Source of the DNA: Actinomycetes bacterium
GTDB taxonomy: Bacteria > Actinomycetota > Acidimicrobiia > Acidimicrobiales > Acidimicrobiaceae
NCBI GenBank assembly: GCA_021819725.1
Contig: JAKAQR010000012.1
Location: 12,734-76,733 of the forward strand
Reading direction: 5' to 3'
DNA length: 64,000 bases
Part shown: piece after piece, positions 17,831-27,900 of the stretch
How positions within the stretch are numbered: position 1 is the first letter of the stretch
Layout: each line of letters opens with the position of its first letter
Translations under genes and position numbers: made by a program
The notes under the pieces: model-generated
What the model was told of the DNA's origin: nothing
Database searches by the model: none
What the model saw: only the letters and a program-made list of their open reading frames with translations

Positions 17831-18731
17831 CGAAGCCCTCGCCCACTTCGGCGATGAAGATCTCCTCTAGGTTTGGCATCAACCAAGTGAACTCGGTTAC
17901 ATCAACGCCACCGCTGACCAATGCGTGCAGCAGGGAGGGACCATCGCTTAACTCAAGATCAACGATCACGGAAAGTCCATCGAGTCGGGCCGTCGAGCCA
18001 GCAAGCTCCAGAATCGACGCCACCGGGGTGCCAACGATCTTGAGCTGGGGTGCATAATCACTCCGTAGCTCATCAAGAGATCCCGCCTTGATGAGGCGAC
18101 CCTGCGACATGAACGCCACATGCGAACAGATCTGTTCGGCCTCGGATAACAGATGGGTAGAGATAAAGATCGTCTTACCCTTGGCGGCGAGTTCGCCAAT
18201 CAGACGACGCACCTCTCTCATGCCACTCGGGTCGAGCCCATTGGTCGGTTCATCAAGGATGTAAAGGTCGCGCTCACCCAAGAGCGCCTGGGCAAGCCCG
18301 AGTCGCTGTCGCATACCGAGCGAGTAGCGTCCCACTGGCTTATCAACGACCATCTCAAGCCCAACCGCCTCCAGGGCATCCCCGATCAACCGAGGTCGCC
18401 CGCTCCTCCGAATGCCTTCGGCAGCAAGGAACCGATCCAAGTTCTGACGAGCGCTGAGATAGGGCACGTAGCCAGGTCCCTCGATGAACGAGCCCACGCG
18501 GGGCAGCACCCGGTGCAACCGTGAACGCCGACTCTCACCCAAAAGAGTAAATTCACCAGCATCGGGGAAGATGAGTCCGAGGGCGATACGAATGGTAGTC
18601 GTTTTCCCAGCACCGTTGGGCCCTAAAAAACCGAACACGGAGCCTTCATCCACCGAAAACGTAACCGAATCGACGGCAAGCTGACCGCCAAAACCCTTCG
18701 TGAGGCCATCAGCCTCGAGGACAGCAACCAC
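17820..18731 (-). CDS. ABC transporter ATP-binding protein
   Basis: A 303-residue ATPase of the CcmA/NatA type that powers the ABC-2 permease. Walker A is GPNGAGKT (about 37-44), the signature is YSLGMRQRLGLAQALLG, and Walker B continues as LYILDEPTNGLDPSG. The start is a GTG at 18731, directly after the stop codon of the IS630 transposase. In the restored sequence without the element an in-frame TAG also precedes this GTG, so the start was probably the same before insertion. The element's GAGGAGG, 8 nt upstream, now acts as the likely ribosome binding site. Confidence 0.92.
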   Translation of the reverse strand: MVAVLEADGLTKGFGGQLAVDSVTFSVDEGSVFGFLGPNGAGKTTTIRIALGLIFPDAGEFTLLGESRRSRLHRVLPRVGSFIEGPGYVPYLSARQNLDRFLAAEGIRRSGRPRLIGDALEAVGLEMVVDKPVGRYSLGMRQRLGLAQALLGERDLYILDEPTNGLDPSGMREVRRLIGELAAKGKTIFISTHLLSEAEQICSHVAFMSQGRLIKAGSLDELRSDYAPQLKIVGTPVASILELAGSTARLDGLSVIVDLELSDGPSLLHALVSGGVDVTEFTWLMPNLEEIFIAEVGEGFDVR

Positions 18732-19904
18732 CTAGTGTCCCTCCTCAGAAGTTTGCGGAGAAACAATAGGCTCCAAGTATTTCTGCATAGAAGCGAAGAT
18801 CTCGTCGGCGCTCTTGGTCCAGATGAAGGGCTTGGGGTTCTCGTTCCAGGCCTTGGCCCACTTGGTAATCCCTCTGTTGAGTTCGGTCACGGTGTGGTGA
18901 ACGCTTCGCTGCAGGTACTTGGTGGTTAACGCTGAGAACCATCTCTCTACCTGATTCATCCAAGAAGAATAGGTCGGCGTGAAGTGGAACTCAAACCTCG
19001 GGTGGGCAAGGAGCCAGGTTCTCACCGACTCGGTCTTGTGGGCTGCGTAGTTGTCTAAAACGACGTGAACTCCCAGCTCCTTGGGTACTTGTCGGTCGAT
19101 GAGCTCGAGGAACTCAATGAACTCTATCGCCCTGTGGGCTACCGTCATCTTGGTGATAACCTTGCCGGAAGCGACATCAAGGGCAGCATAGAGATTACTA
19201 ATACCGTTGCGCTTGTACTCGGTCGTTCGACGCAGAGGCACCCCTGGCACCATAGGGAGCATGGGTTGGGTGCGGTTCAGTGCCTGGATCTGTGTCTTCT
19301 CGTCGACACAGAGGACGATAGCTGCCTCAGGTGGGTTGAGATAGATCCCGGCAACGTCTCTGACCTTCTCAGTGAACTCTGGGTCATTGGAGATGGTAAA
19401 GCTCTCGACCATGTGAGGTTTGAGTCCAAAGGTTCGCCAGATCCTCCCCACAGTGGAAGGCGACACACCAGCTAGGGCTGCCATGGTGTTGGTCGACCAA
19501 TGGGTTGATGTGTCGGGTGGAGTGGTCGTGGTAGTGAGTTTGATGATCTCGGCGATCTTGTCATCCCCGTGGGTTCTTGGAACTCCAGGTCTTGGTGCAT
19601 CACCGAGCGACTTCACGCCATAGAGGGCAAATCTTCTTACCCACTTTGAGACCGTGAAGTTGGAAATGTCCAGCTCATCAGCGATATCTCTTAGCCTGAC
19701 GTGTTCATTGGCCAACAGAGCTATCTTTGCTCTGGTGACTTGAACAGCCGGAGCGCTACGTTTGGCGATGACCGAAGTGAGAAACTCTTTGTCCTCATCG
19801 CTCAACGTGACGACGTAGGTTGGTCTACGACCGGTGCGCTTCTTGGTCCCTTGTGAATCTTTTGCCGCTTGGGTTGCTTTGGATATCTGCTTAGCCATTG
19901 TCAT
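18732..19904 (-). CDS. IS630-family transposase
   Basis: A 390-residue DDE transposase with an N-terminal helix-turn-helix pair (RLRDIADELDISNFTVSKWV; second HTH near AALAGVSPSTVGRIW). The catalytic acids are in CVDEKTQIQ, VVLDNYAAHKT and SSWMNQVERW, with 35 residues between the second Asp and the Glu. The start is the ATG at 19904, 8 nt after GGAGG; the TTG at 19919 overlaps that site. The frame is intact. Its last sense codon, CAC, is the end of the element: the TAG stop is made from the target TA plus one flanking G, so termination depends on where the element lands. Confidence 0.93.
   Translation of the reverse strand: MTMAKQISKATQAAKDSQGTKKRTGRRPTYVVTLSDEDKEFLTSVIAKRSAPAVQVTRAKIALLANEHVRLRDIADELDISNFTVSKWVRRFALYGVKSLGDAPRPGVPRTHGDDKIAEIIKLTTTTTPPDTSTHWSTNTMAALAGVSPSTVGRIWRTFGLKPHMVESFTISNDPEFTEKVRDVAGIYLNPPEAAIVLCVDEKTQIQALNRTQPMLPMVPGVPLRRTTEYKRNGISNLYAALDVASGKVITKMTVAHRAIEFIEFLELIDRQVPKELGVHVVLDNYAAHKTESVRTWLLAHPRFEFHFTPTYSSWMNQVERWFSALTTKYLQRSVHHTVTELNRGITKWAKAWNENPKPFIWTKSADEIFASMQKYLEPIVSPQTSEEGH
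18735..18765. repeat. IS630 inverted repeat, transposase 3' end
   Basis: A 31-bp end starting GTGTCC. It matches the other end at 22 of 31 positions without gaps, and better with one compensated indel. It contains the last codons of the transposase, including a GAGGAGG (in the minus direction) that can serve the next gene as a Shine-Dalgarno sequence. Confidence 0.85.
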
Positions 19905-19968
19905 TGCCTTTTCCTCCAAAAGAGTAGGTGAACAATGGGTTCAACAGGGGCCGAATCTTGAAAATTCC

Positions 19969-19999
19969 TGTTTCACAGCGAAACTTTGACTACGGACAC
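19969..19999. repeat. IS630 inverted repeat, transposase 5' end
   Basis: The partner of the repeat at 18735-18765, read on the minus strand from 19999. GTGTCC at the tip and GAAACA at the inner end are shared. Confidence 0.85.
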
Positions 20000-20020
20000 T
20001 AGGCGATGACCGGTATGCCG

Positions 20021-21085
20021 TTAGTATCCAAGCGCCCCAGCATCACTCTCAAGTACTGAACCGCGCACTGCGCCAGCCAAAATGGGACCATTGTTGGGCA
20101 AGACCAACAGATTAAACAGCGCAGTATGAATAGACTCCGCCGTCTCGCCATTGGCCAATGTCACCGGGGTTTCAAGCTCCGTAAGACCCTTTGCCCCAAT
20201 CGAACTTGAAAGTTGACCCAGCAGCGTCGCAGGAAGCTCATCCACCGTCTGCCAACTCGTCCCTAGGGTCACCGGCTTGGTGGAGGTACTCATTGGATCA
20301 AACATCGCCTGGAGCTGGGTGGTCGTCACCGTCTTCACCGTCGCACCTGTTGGGGGGGTGAAGTTAAAGTTCGAAGTACTCGGGTTCGAGAATGAGATCG
20401 ATTGATAACCCATCTGTAGTACCGGGCTGGAAGAATACACAGAGTTCACCGACACCGCTAGCACGTGATAGTTCTTGGCATCCACAAAGACTCGTATCGA
20501 AGAGATGGTCGATCCTGACTGCAGCGGAGCGAGCGATAGCGTATACGCGGCATGACCGGCGACATAGGTGTTAGCGCCGACGGTGACGTCAGATGTTGGC
20601 GCAAGTCGCCCAACAAGCGCATCAGCCATCTCCGTCGGATTCATCTGCTGCATCGAAGAGCTTTGCTGCGTCGAGGATCCGAACGCAACATGTTCGGCAG
20701 AGGTATTCGCTGAGTTCCACGACCACGCCCCGGCGCTGTTGACATAGAGATCGCGCTCCGACTGGGCGTTGATCTCCTGAAGGCGCAGATCTGCCCCCGC
20801 GCCCCGATAGACCATCACCTGGGAGGTACCCTCAGGCAGTGCGACGCCCTGACCGACACTCGAAAGCAGGGAGGCATCTGAGCCCAATATATTGGAGGTG
20901 ATTTGCAGTTGTCCCGAGTACTGCACCGGTGCAGCACCGATGACCGCGGCGATCAGCTGGGACGCTGACATTGGCTGTAACAGCGGAGTTTGTGCATTAG
21001 TAAGCGCTGGCGTGAGCGATGCCGCCCCTAGCGCCACCGCGGCACCAACGAGCGGAATTCCAAATCGATACTTCCAACGTGCCAC
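20021..21085 (-). CDS. Secreted LolA/MucB-like lipoprotein-binding protein
   Basis: A 354-residue exported protein. An N-terminal signal peptide (basic MARWKYRFG, then a hydrophobic stretch, probable cleavage near TNAQT at about 28-33) precedes a beta-rich domain like the LolA/MucB (DUF2092-type) fold, with late features FVDAKNYHVLAVSV and FTPPTGATV. Actinobacteria often place such a gene just before an ABC-2 ATPase/permease pair, as here. The start is GTG at 21085 with AAGGAG upstream. The IS630 insertion lies 20 nt after its stop and separates it from the transporter genes. Confidence 0.75.
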   Translation of the reverse strand: MARWKYRFGIPLVGAAVALGAASLTPALTNAQTPLLQPMSASQLIAAVIGAAPVQYSGQLQITSNILGSDASLLSSVGQGVALPEGTSQVMVYRGAGADLRLQEINAQSERDLYVNSAGAWSWNSANTSAEHVAFGSSTQQSSSMQQMNPTEMADALVGRLAPTSDVTVGANTYVAGHAAYTLSLAPLQSGSTISSIRVFVDAKNYHVLAVSVNSVYSSSPVLQMGYQSISFSNPSTSNFNFTPPTGATVKTVTTTQLQAMFDPMSTSTKPVTLGTSWQTVDELPATLLGQLSSSIGAKGLTELETPVTLANGETAESIHTALFNLLVLPNNGPILAGAVRGSVLESDAGALGY

Positions 21086-21539
21086 TACTCTCTCCTTCTG
21101 TAACCAACATCTGACCCAACCATGGCCACCAGTACGTCAGTACACTCCTAGCCAAAGCGCTCCAGCTACGAATTCCCTCAAACAAGCGCCACTAACACTC
21201 GACAAGTTATCCTCATTCTAGCAGATCGCAACACCTAAGAAGTCTGGCTACCCGCGACCCTTTATTTGCCGGAAGCTAGCAGACGTCCATGTAGCTGCGT
21301 TGACTACACCCTAACTGGTTTACCTGATATTTGTCTTAACACCACCTGAAGGAGCGATATTCCAGTGGCGTCGTCGGGCACATCGATCACCGCGGTTGCG
21401 CTCGACGTTGGATACCCTCAACAGGTGGGATAGTCGGGTTCCGCTGACTATACTTGAATGCCAAGGATGTTGGACTCACCACTCAACCCACGGCCTCATG
21501 CGTGCCGATAGAACTTTGTGCCAATTTTTCAGCACGACC
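21086..21539. other. Divergent intergenic region
   Basis: About 450 nt between the LolA-like gene (minus) and the sigma-factor promoter (plus), with no convincing gene. A TAGAAT hexamer in the minus direction near 21216-21221 is a possible -10 element for the LolA-like gene, without a clear -35. An extended T/A-rich stretch around 21296-21345 (TTGACT on the plus strand) could be another promoter, but the spacing is poor. Confidence 0.35.
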
Positions 21540-21568
21540 TTGAATATCCGGCAAATTTTTGATACGAT
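21540..21568 (+). promoter_or_regulatory. Probable sigma-70 promoter of the sigma factor gene
   Basis: TTGAAT (21540-21545), a 17-nt spacer and TACGAT (21563-21568) form a reasonable housekeeping promoter about 115 nt before the sigma gene, in a locally AT-rich stretch. It implies a 5' leader of roughly 110 nt. Confidence 0.5.
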
Positions 21569-21685
21569 AGTTTTGTGGTGTGCGTTGCCATATGGTGGCC
21601 ACACTTCCAGTGGTTGTAGGGCATGCAGTGGTTGTTGGCATACTGAGGAGTTTCCAAACGTACATATGAATGAGAAGAGATAGCG

Positions 21686-22597
21686 ATGGCGAACAAGCAA
21701 ACGACAGCAGTGACGAGTGAGGCAAAGGGGCGTCGCCGTTCAGCGCAAGCCGAGGTCGATACGGCCTTGGCAGCGGCTGGACTCGGTGCCGACTCCATTC
21801 GCCTCTTCCTCGACGATCTCGCAAAGCACCCACTCCCCTCCTCTGCCGAACAGGTGGAGTTGGCCAAACGTGTGCGCGATGGCGATGAAGAAGCCAAGGT
21901 GGAGATGGTGGCAGCGAACTTACGGTTGGTTGTTCACTGGGCTCGCCGCTACCAGGATCGAGGGGTGGAGCTCTCTGATCTCATCCAAGAGGGCACCTTT
22001 GGGCTCATCCGTGCCGTCGAGAAGTTCGATTGGCGCCGTGGGTTCAAGTTCTCCACCTACGCGACATGGTGGGTTCGCCAGTCATTACAGAGGGCAGTGC
22101 ACAACCATGGACAGGCCATACGACTCCCGATGGAGGCTGCGGAACGTTCACGTCGAGTCGATAACGTCTCCCGTGAGCTGGCTGCCGACCTCGGTCGCCC
22201 CCCGACCGAGGACGAGATTGCGGTGGCGTCGAACCTTTCGCACTCCCAATTGGCGGATGTCCGTCATGCGGCGCGTGTCGTCGCAAGCCTCGATCAAGCC
22301 GTAGGGCCTGAAGGAGAGACCAGTCTCGGCGATCTAGTCGTCGGGCCGGATACCTCCTTTGAAGACGACATCGATGACTCCATCTCCCGCGAGATGCTAC
22401 GCAAGGCAGTCCAAGAGCTCGACCAACTTGAGCGAGACGTGGTCACCCTCCGTTTTGGCCTCAACGGCGATCGGCCTGCCTCCCTTGAGGCTACGGCCAG
22501 GATGCTTGGTATTGGACCGCGAAGGGCCCGTAGGCTTGAAGCTTCCGCACTCAGTCGCCTAGCGGATCACCCTGCTCTGAAGACATCTGCAGCCTGA
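21686..22597 (+). CDS. RNA polymerase sigma-70 factor, group 2 (RpoD-like)
   Basis: A 303-residue sigma factor lacking region 1.1. Region 1.2 is [20 protein letters not shown]. Regions 2.1-2.4 include [36 protein letters not shown] and [17 protein letters not shown]. Region 3 follows, and region 4 carries [16 protein letters not shown] with a diverged C-terminal HTH ([21 protein letters not shown]). Its length and close match to primary-sigma region 2 indicate a group 2 (SigB/HrdB-like) alternative factor that recognises near-housekeeping promoters. It is monocistronic with its own promoter and a strong terminator palindrome downstream. Confidence 0.88.
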   Translation: MANKQTTAVTSEAKGRRRSAQAEVDTALAAAGLGADSIRLFLDDLAKHPLPSSAEQVELAKRVRDGDEEAKVEMVAANLRLVVHWARRYQDRGVELSDLIQEGTFGLIRAVEKFDWRRGFKFSTYATWWVRQSLQRAVHNHGQAIRLPMEAAERSRRVDNVSRELAADLGRPPTEDEIAVASNLSHSQLADVRHAARVVASLDQAVGPEGETSLGDLVVGPDTSFEDDIDDSISREMLRKAVQELDQLERDVVTLRFGLNGDRPASLEATARMLGIGPRRARRLEASALSRLADHPALKTSAA

Positions 22598-22662
22598 CCG
22601 CTGCCGGGGTAACGCGACCGTGTGATTGTGCGGTTCAACAATATCTTCTCAACGGATCTGTA

Positions 22663-22690
22663 AGGCCCGGTCGGGTACCCGACCGGGCCT
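22663..22690. terminator. Perfect 28-bp palindrome between convergent genes
   Basis: AGGCCCGGTCGGGT and its exact reverse complement meet at 22676/22677. The hairpin is very stable and lies between the sigma gene (plus) and the pseudouridine synthase gene (minus), so it probably ends both transcripts. There is no T-run on either side. Confidence 0.65.
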
Positions 22691-22842
22691 CTGAGTTCGT
22701 CTGTTTGTGGAGATCCAACCCCCGGCCAGACTATCAGGCGACTACACACGCGGAGCGACCGCGCGAGTCCTGCCAACGGCCCAAACGATGCCACCCATGG
22801 AGCCCGATCACCACAGGAGCTCTCGATGACCGGATTGCGACC

Positions 22843-23811
22843 TTACGAAGTCATCTCTCTCGACAGATCGGGGCGCGACTCCGGCTGCTCTATCGGCGAC
22901 CGGACTTTAGCTAAAACCTTGACTAGCTCGGGCGGGAGTGCTGACTGGATCGCAAGGGGAAGACCAGTAGAGGGATGGGCAAGGGCAAGCACTGAGGAGT
23001 GCAAAAAGACACGGTCCCGCAGGAGTCTGGTCTCGCCTCCATAGGTTTGATCCCCGACCAAGGGATGCCCAATTGCGCTCATATGCACGCGAATCTGATG
23101 CGTACGGCCTGTCTCTAGGCTGAGCTCTACATAGGTATACCCCTGGAACCGCTCGATAACCCGAAACCGTGTCACCGCACGTCGCCCTTCAGCGATGACA
23201 GCGATCCGTGTGCGACTTCTCTGGTCGCGACCAAGTGGGGCATCGATAACGCCCTCCTCCTCCGCAAGCTCTCCCTCGACGAGCGCTCGGTAGGTCCTAC
23301 GCATTGCGTGGGTGGCGACTTGCTCCTTGAGCACTCGGAAGGCGGAATCGGTCCGTGCAACGCCCATGACCCCTGACGTCGACTTATCGAGGCGTTGATA
23401 GATTCCCGGTCGCAGCGATGGTTCGTCACCCACACCGGTCACCGCCGGATCCAACGCCACCACCGCGCTCGCTAGGGTCGGAGTGGCATCAGCGAGCGTC
23501 GTCGCATGCACAATGAGGCCTGCTGGCTTATCTACCACAAACATCGCCTCGTCAAAGTAGAGGAGTGGCAACGGGATGCGGAGACGATCTTGCTGCACAG
23601 TTGGAGCAAGGTCGATCGTTAGGTGATCACCGTGATCGAGCCGGTGCGACTTATCACGCAGTACTCGAGCGTTGACCGAGATCAACCCCTGGTCGATCAT
23701 CCTTCCCGCCATCGACCGCGAGACGTCGGCGACGACCGAGACCGCACGATCAAGACGTTCTTGGGTGAGCGTGTCCCCTACCTCAACGTTGAGAACGTTC
23801 ATGCCGTCCAT
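22843..23811 (-). CDS. rluD: RluD-family pseudouridine synthase
   Basis: A 322-residue enzyme that isomerises uridines in 23S rRNA. An S4 RNA-binding domain (about 15-70) precedes the catalytic domain. The catalytic Asp is D142 in YQRLDKSTSGVMG; the family usually has HRLDKDTSG, so two neighbouring positions differ. ETGRTHQIRVHM and GHPLVGDQTYGG are typical later motifs. The ATG at 23811 has GGAG about 6 nt upstream and overlaps the end of lspA. The lspA-rluD pair is common in bacteria. The exact target uridines cannot be read. Confidence 0.9.
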   Translation of the reverse strand: MDGMNVLNVEVGDTLTQERLDRAVSVVADVSRSMAGRMIDQGLISVNARVLRDKSHRLDHGDHLTIDLAPTVQQDRLRIPLPLLYFDEAMFVVDKPAGLIVHATTLADATPTLASAVVALDPAVTGVGDEPSLRPGIYQRLDKSTSGVMGVARTDSAFRVLKEQVATHAMRRTYRALVEGELAEEEGVIDAPLGRDQRSRTRIAVIAEGRRAVTRFRVIERFQGYTYVELSLETGRTHQIRVHMSAIGHPLVGDQTYGGETRLLRDRVFLHSSVLALAHPSTGLPLAIQSALPPELVKVLAKVRSPIEQPESRPDLSREMTS

Positions 23812-24256
23812 CGATTACTCCAGCGATCAGAAGAAGAACAACACCCACCGTGATCGCGGAATCAGCGAGGTTGAAGATAGGCCAGTGTGGGAAGCGGATG
23901 AAGTCAATCACCGCTCCATGGTTATGCCGAAAGAGCCTATCCGATAGGTTGCCAAGCGCCCCACCCGTGACAAGAGAAGCCGCAATCCGTTTGAGAAGGG
24001 ATGGCGTCATCAGGGCGTAGCCACCAACGGCGACGGCTAGCACCACGGCGGCAACGGTAATCAGCAGTGGGTGCCCCTGACCGATGGAGAATGAGAACCC
24101 CGAGTTAAAGGTGAGCTCGAACTTGATCGGGCCAAGAATGTCGATTGGCCCGCCCCTGAGGGCATTCTCTGCCCACGTCTTGGTGGCCTGATCGACCAAG
24201 ATCACCAACACCACGACCGCACCAACGGTCAACGCTCGTGGCCGAAGGCTTGTCAT
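23783..24256 (-). CDS. lspA: Lipoprotein signal peptidase (signal peptidase II)
   Basis: LspA removes signal peptides from prolipoproteins in the cytoplasmic membrane. The 157-residue protein has four hydrophobic segments. The two catalytic aspartates are D106 in GGALGNLSDRLFR and D132 in FNLADSAITVG, with VIDFIRF between them. The ATG at 24256 overlaps the stop of the zinc-finger gene by 4 nt (ATGA), which favours it over the upstream frame to 24286. Confidence 0.93.
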   Translation of the reverse strand: MTSLRPRALTVGAVVVLVILVDQATKTWAENALRGGPIDILGPIKFELTFNSGFSFSIGQGHPLLITVAAVVLAVAVGGYALMTPSLLKRIAASLVTGGALGNLSDRLFRHNHGAVIDFIRFPHWPIFNLADSAITVGVVLLLIAGVIDGRHERSQR

Positions 24257-24720
24257 CGACTTCGCGGTAAACCACCCTCCTTGCACCGGACGCAGAGCCG
24301 AGCGAAAGGAAGTGCTCGAAGCCGCGCCCGAGGAATCGGTTGCTTACAGCTCTCGCAGAGTCCATAGACGCCACGCTCCATCTTTCTGAGCGCCAAATCA
24401 ACCTCTTCGATCGCTGCGAGGGCCGAACCTGCCAAGGCAAGGTCTCGTTCCCGATCGATGGCGGTCGTTCCTCCTTCACCAGACTCCTCATCAAACTGAA
24501 CTTCAGCAGGCTCATTATTTTGCACCATGCTGTCCGCTTCTGCCCGCAGCTGCGCTGCCTGCTCGAGGTAGTGAGCTCGTTCTGTTTCGAGGAGGAGGCG
24601 CTGCTGAGCAACGAAGTCTTCGTCGCTAAGGGCTTCGATCGTCTCATCATCCAAATTGAGGTATGCCTCGACGGGATCAATAGGATTGCTCTGCTCTTGC
24701 GTCGTCTTCGCCATCGTCAT
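24253..24720 (-). CDS. DksA/TraR-type zinc-finger protein
   Basis: A 155-residue protein with a long helical N-terminal half and a C-terminal C4 zinc finger (CESCKQP and CVRC). Relatives bind in the RNA polymerase secondary channel and modulate transcription, but acidic-tip residues were not assessed, so a DksA-like role is inferred. It precedes lspA and rluD with overlapping ends. The start may be the ATG at 24720 or the one 6 nt later; no strong ribosome binding site is seen for either. A 53-codon minus-strand frame upstream (ATG near 24839) has a GAGGGG site but no recognised product. Confidence 0.8.
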   Translation of the reverse strand: MTMAKTTQEQSNPIDPVEAYLNLDDETIEALSDEDFVAQQRLLLETERAHYLEQAAQLRAEADSMVQNNEPAEVQFDEESGEGGTTAIDRERDLALAGSALAAIEEVDLALRKMERGVYGLCESCKQPIPRARLRALPFARLCVRCKEGGLPRSR

Positions 24721-24924
24721 TCCAATCTATTACGGAGCACGGCGGCACGAACCACCGTACTGCCCATTTGAATCGCTCTACTCTAGCCGCCATCAACGCA
24801 CGAGCGGCAGAGGTGAGCCAAGCATAGCCGCCGATCATAGCAATTATCCCCTCAGCAGCTGCGTCACGTCGTGCAGACCCGGATCGCGAACAGAGCACTT
24901 CCCTACGCCGACTAGCGTAAATGC

Positions 24925-27900
24925 ATGAGCGACCACGAAGAAAAGAACTCTTATCCACATCAGCCTGGTGCCCTCAACTTGCCAGCGCTAGAGCATGAAA
25001 TTCTCGCCTTTTGGGAGCGAGACGACACCTTTCGGGCTTCGATTGCCCAACGGCGAGCCAGTGGTGGCAAGGCTTTTGTCTTCTATGACGGCCCTCCTTT
25101 TGCCAACGGGTCTCCCCACTATGGTCACCTCCTCACTGGCTTCGTGAAAGATGCGATCCCCCGTTACCAGACCATGAGGGGGAAGGTCGTGGAACGACGC
25201 TTTGGTTGGGACTGTCATGGCCTTCCCGCTGAGATGGCAGCAGAAAAAGAGCTCGGCGTGAGTGGTCGTGACGAGGTCGAACAGCTCGGCATCGATCGTT
25301 TCAACGACCACTGCCGATCACTGGTTCAGCGCACCACCGATGACTGGTTCCGTTATGTGACACGGCAGGCTCGTTGGGTCGACTTCATCGATTCCTATAA
25401 GACGATGGACGTGAGTTTCATGGAATCGGTGATCTGGGCCTTCAAGCGGCTACATGAGAAGGGTCTCGTCTATGAGAACTACCGCGTACTCCCCTACTGT
25501 TGGGAGTGCGAGACACCACTATCAAACTTCGAAACACGTCAAGACGACTCCTATCGTCCTCGCATCGACCCGGCTATCACAGTAGCCTTCCGCCTCCCAG
25601 CCAGCACCGAGAGCGACGCAGAGGATACACCTCTCCTCGCGGGTGAGCTGTACCTCCTCGCATGGACAACCACCCCCTGGACGCTGCCCTCAAATCTTGC
25701 CCTTGCCGTACGCCCAGACTTCGAGTACGTGCTATTTCGCGATGGTACTGACCCCCGCGTCTTTGTGATGGCCTCCGATCGTCTCACTGCCTACCGGGAC
25801 CGCTTCGCAGATCCAGAGGTGCTCACCACCGTCACGGGAGAACAGCTCTTGGGCCGCTCCTTCGTCCCTCTCTTCCCCTTTTTCGCCGATGCGAAGAATG
25901 CCTTTCGCGTCATCGAAGGCGCCTTCGTCACGATCGACGAGGGGACGGGAATCGTACAAATGGCGCCGGGCTTTGGCGAAGAAGACCAGCAGGCCTGTGC
26001 CGTTGCCTCGATCGACGTGGTCTGCCCAGTCGACGAAAAGGGCCGCTATACCCGCGAAGTCAGTTGGTATGAAGGGACGCAAGTCTTTGAAGCCAACGAG
26101 GCGATCAAGACCTACCTGAACGACCAGCATGTTCTCATTGAGGCAAAGGCCTATGAACATAGCTATCCTCACTGCTGGCGGACCGACACTCCGTTGATCT
26201 ACAAGGCGGTGAGTTCCTGGTTCGTCGATGTCACCGCCATCAAATCTCGTCTGCTCGAGCTCAACCAAGAGATCGAATGGGTTCCTGAGCACGTGAAGAA
26301 CGGGGCCTTTGGGAAGTGGCTTGAGGGTGCGCGCGATTGGTCTATCACTCGCAATCGCTACTGGGGTTCGCCCATTCCAGTATGGAAGAGCGACGATCCC
26401 AACTATCCACGGATCGACGTCTATGGATCGCTCGATGAGCTCGAGGCGGACTTCGGCGTCCGTCCTGGGGATCTGCATCGGCCCGGTATTGATGAACTTG
26501 TGCGTCCAAACCCTGACGATCCCTCGGGTCGCTCCATGATGCGGCGCGTACCCGATGTCCTTGATTGCTGGTTCGAGTCGGGATCGATGCCTTTTGCGCA
26601 ACTTCACTACCCCTACGAACATCGCCAGGAGTTCGAAGAGAACTTTCCGGCCGACTTTATCGTCGAGTTCATCGGGCAGACGCGGGGCTGGTTCTATACC
26701 TTGCACGTGCTCTCCGTCGGACTCTTTGATTCGCCGCCCTTTAAGCACTGCATGGCGCACGGCATTCTCCTTGGGAACGACGGACGCAAGCTCTCCAAGC
26801 GCCTCAAAAACTTCCCAGACCCATGGGAGGTCTTTGAAGAGATCGGCGCCGATGCCATGCGATGGTTTTTGCTCTCGTCATCGGTCCTTCGTGGGCAGGA
26901 GATGATACTGGAGCGTCAGGCCATGTTTGATACCGTCAAGCGTGTCATCAACCCGATCTGGAATGCCTTCTCCTTTTTGACGCTGTACGCCGATGCAGAT
27001 GGGACCCGAGGACACTTCGCGATCACCTCAGATCACCTGCTCGACCGCTATATCCTCGCAAAGAGTTATCAGCTCACCACCGAGGTGACGGATGCCCTTG
27101 ATCGTTTTGACCTCTCTCGAGCTACCAGCCGCATCGAGGAGTTCCTCGATGCCCTCAACAACTGGTACATTCGACGTAGCCGTGATCGTTTCTGGGCCGC
27201 TAAAGGCAGCGCACCAGAGATCGATGTCAGCAAGCAACAGGCCTACAATACCCTCCACACCGTGTTGGAGAACCTCGCCACTCTGACCGCACCGCTACTC
27301 CCGATGCTGAGCGAACACCTCTATCGCTCGCTCACAGGGGAACGCAGCGTACATCTCGCCGACTGGCCCTCAGCCACCTCGCTTGGAGCGAGCAATCCTC
27401 AGCTTGTAGAGGAGATGGAGTTGGTGCGGGAGATCTGCTCGCAGGTCCACAGCATCCGCAAAGCAACCGGCCATCGAGCCCGCCTTCCACTGCGCTCTAT
27501 CACCGTCGCCAGCTTGGTCGACCGGGATCTAGCGCCCTACGTCGACCTCATCAAAGCAGAGACCAATGTGAAAGCGGTACACGTCACCAACGACTTCGAT
27601 CGTTTTGCTCACCAACGGCTCACTGTCAACCCAGCCCTCTTAGGTCCACGCATCGGTGCCGTCACCCAACAGGTGATCCGGGCCATCCGGGAGGGAGACT
27701 ACGTCATGGACAATGAGAATCCGGTCGTGGCTGGCGTCCGCCTCGCGCCAGGCGAGTATTCGCTCACCCTCGAACCAACCGATCCTCGCTCCATGCGCGT
27801 CCTCGACGACCGAGCGACGGTCGTCGCACTGGATCTCGTCACCGACGAGTCGCTTGAGCTCGAGGGTCTCGCTCGCGATCTCATCCGTGCGATCCAACAA

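Larger units (their letters stand above)
18733..20001 (-). mobile_element. IS630-family insertion sequence, complete
   Basis: The element is bounded by TA on both sides (18733-18734 and 20000-20001), the target duplication expected of IS630/Tc1-type transposition. The ends begin GTGTCC and carry 31-bp imperfect inverted repeats. It holds one intact transposase gene. It sits between the LolA-like gene and the ABC ATPase gene, in the same direction as both. Removing it and one TA restores a 22-nt spacing between those genes, so they were almost certainly one operon before insertion. Confidence 0.9.

Noticed and set aside
24678..24839. A 53-codon minus-strand gene before the DksA-like gene
   Set aside because: It has a GAGGGG site before its ATG, but it overlaps the next gene and its product matches nothing I know. 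The evidence is too thin for a feature.
24721..24924. T-box or other riboswitch upstream of ileS
   Set aside because: Actinobacterial ileS genes often have a T-box, but I found no T-box core sequence or convincing specifier/antiterminator structure in this short region.
26309..26905. Several frames within ileS and other large genes
   Set aside because: High-GC shadows in other frames of well-identified genes.
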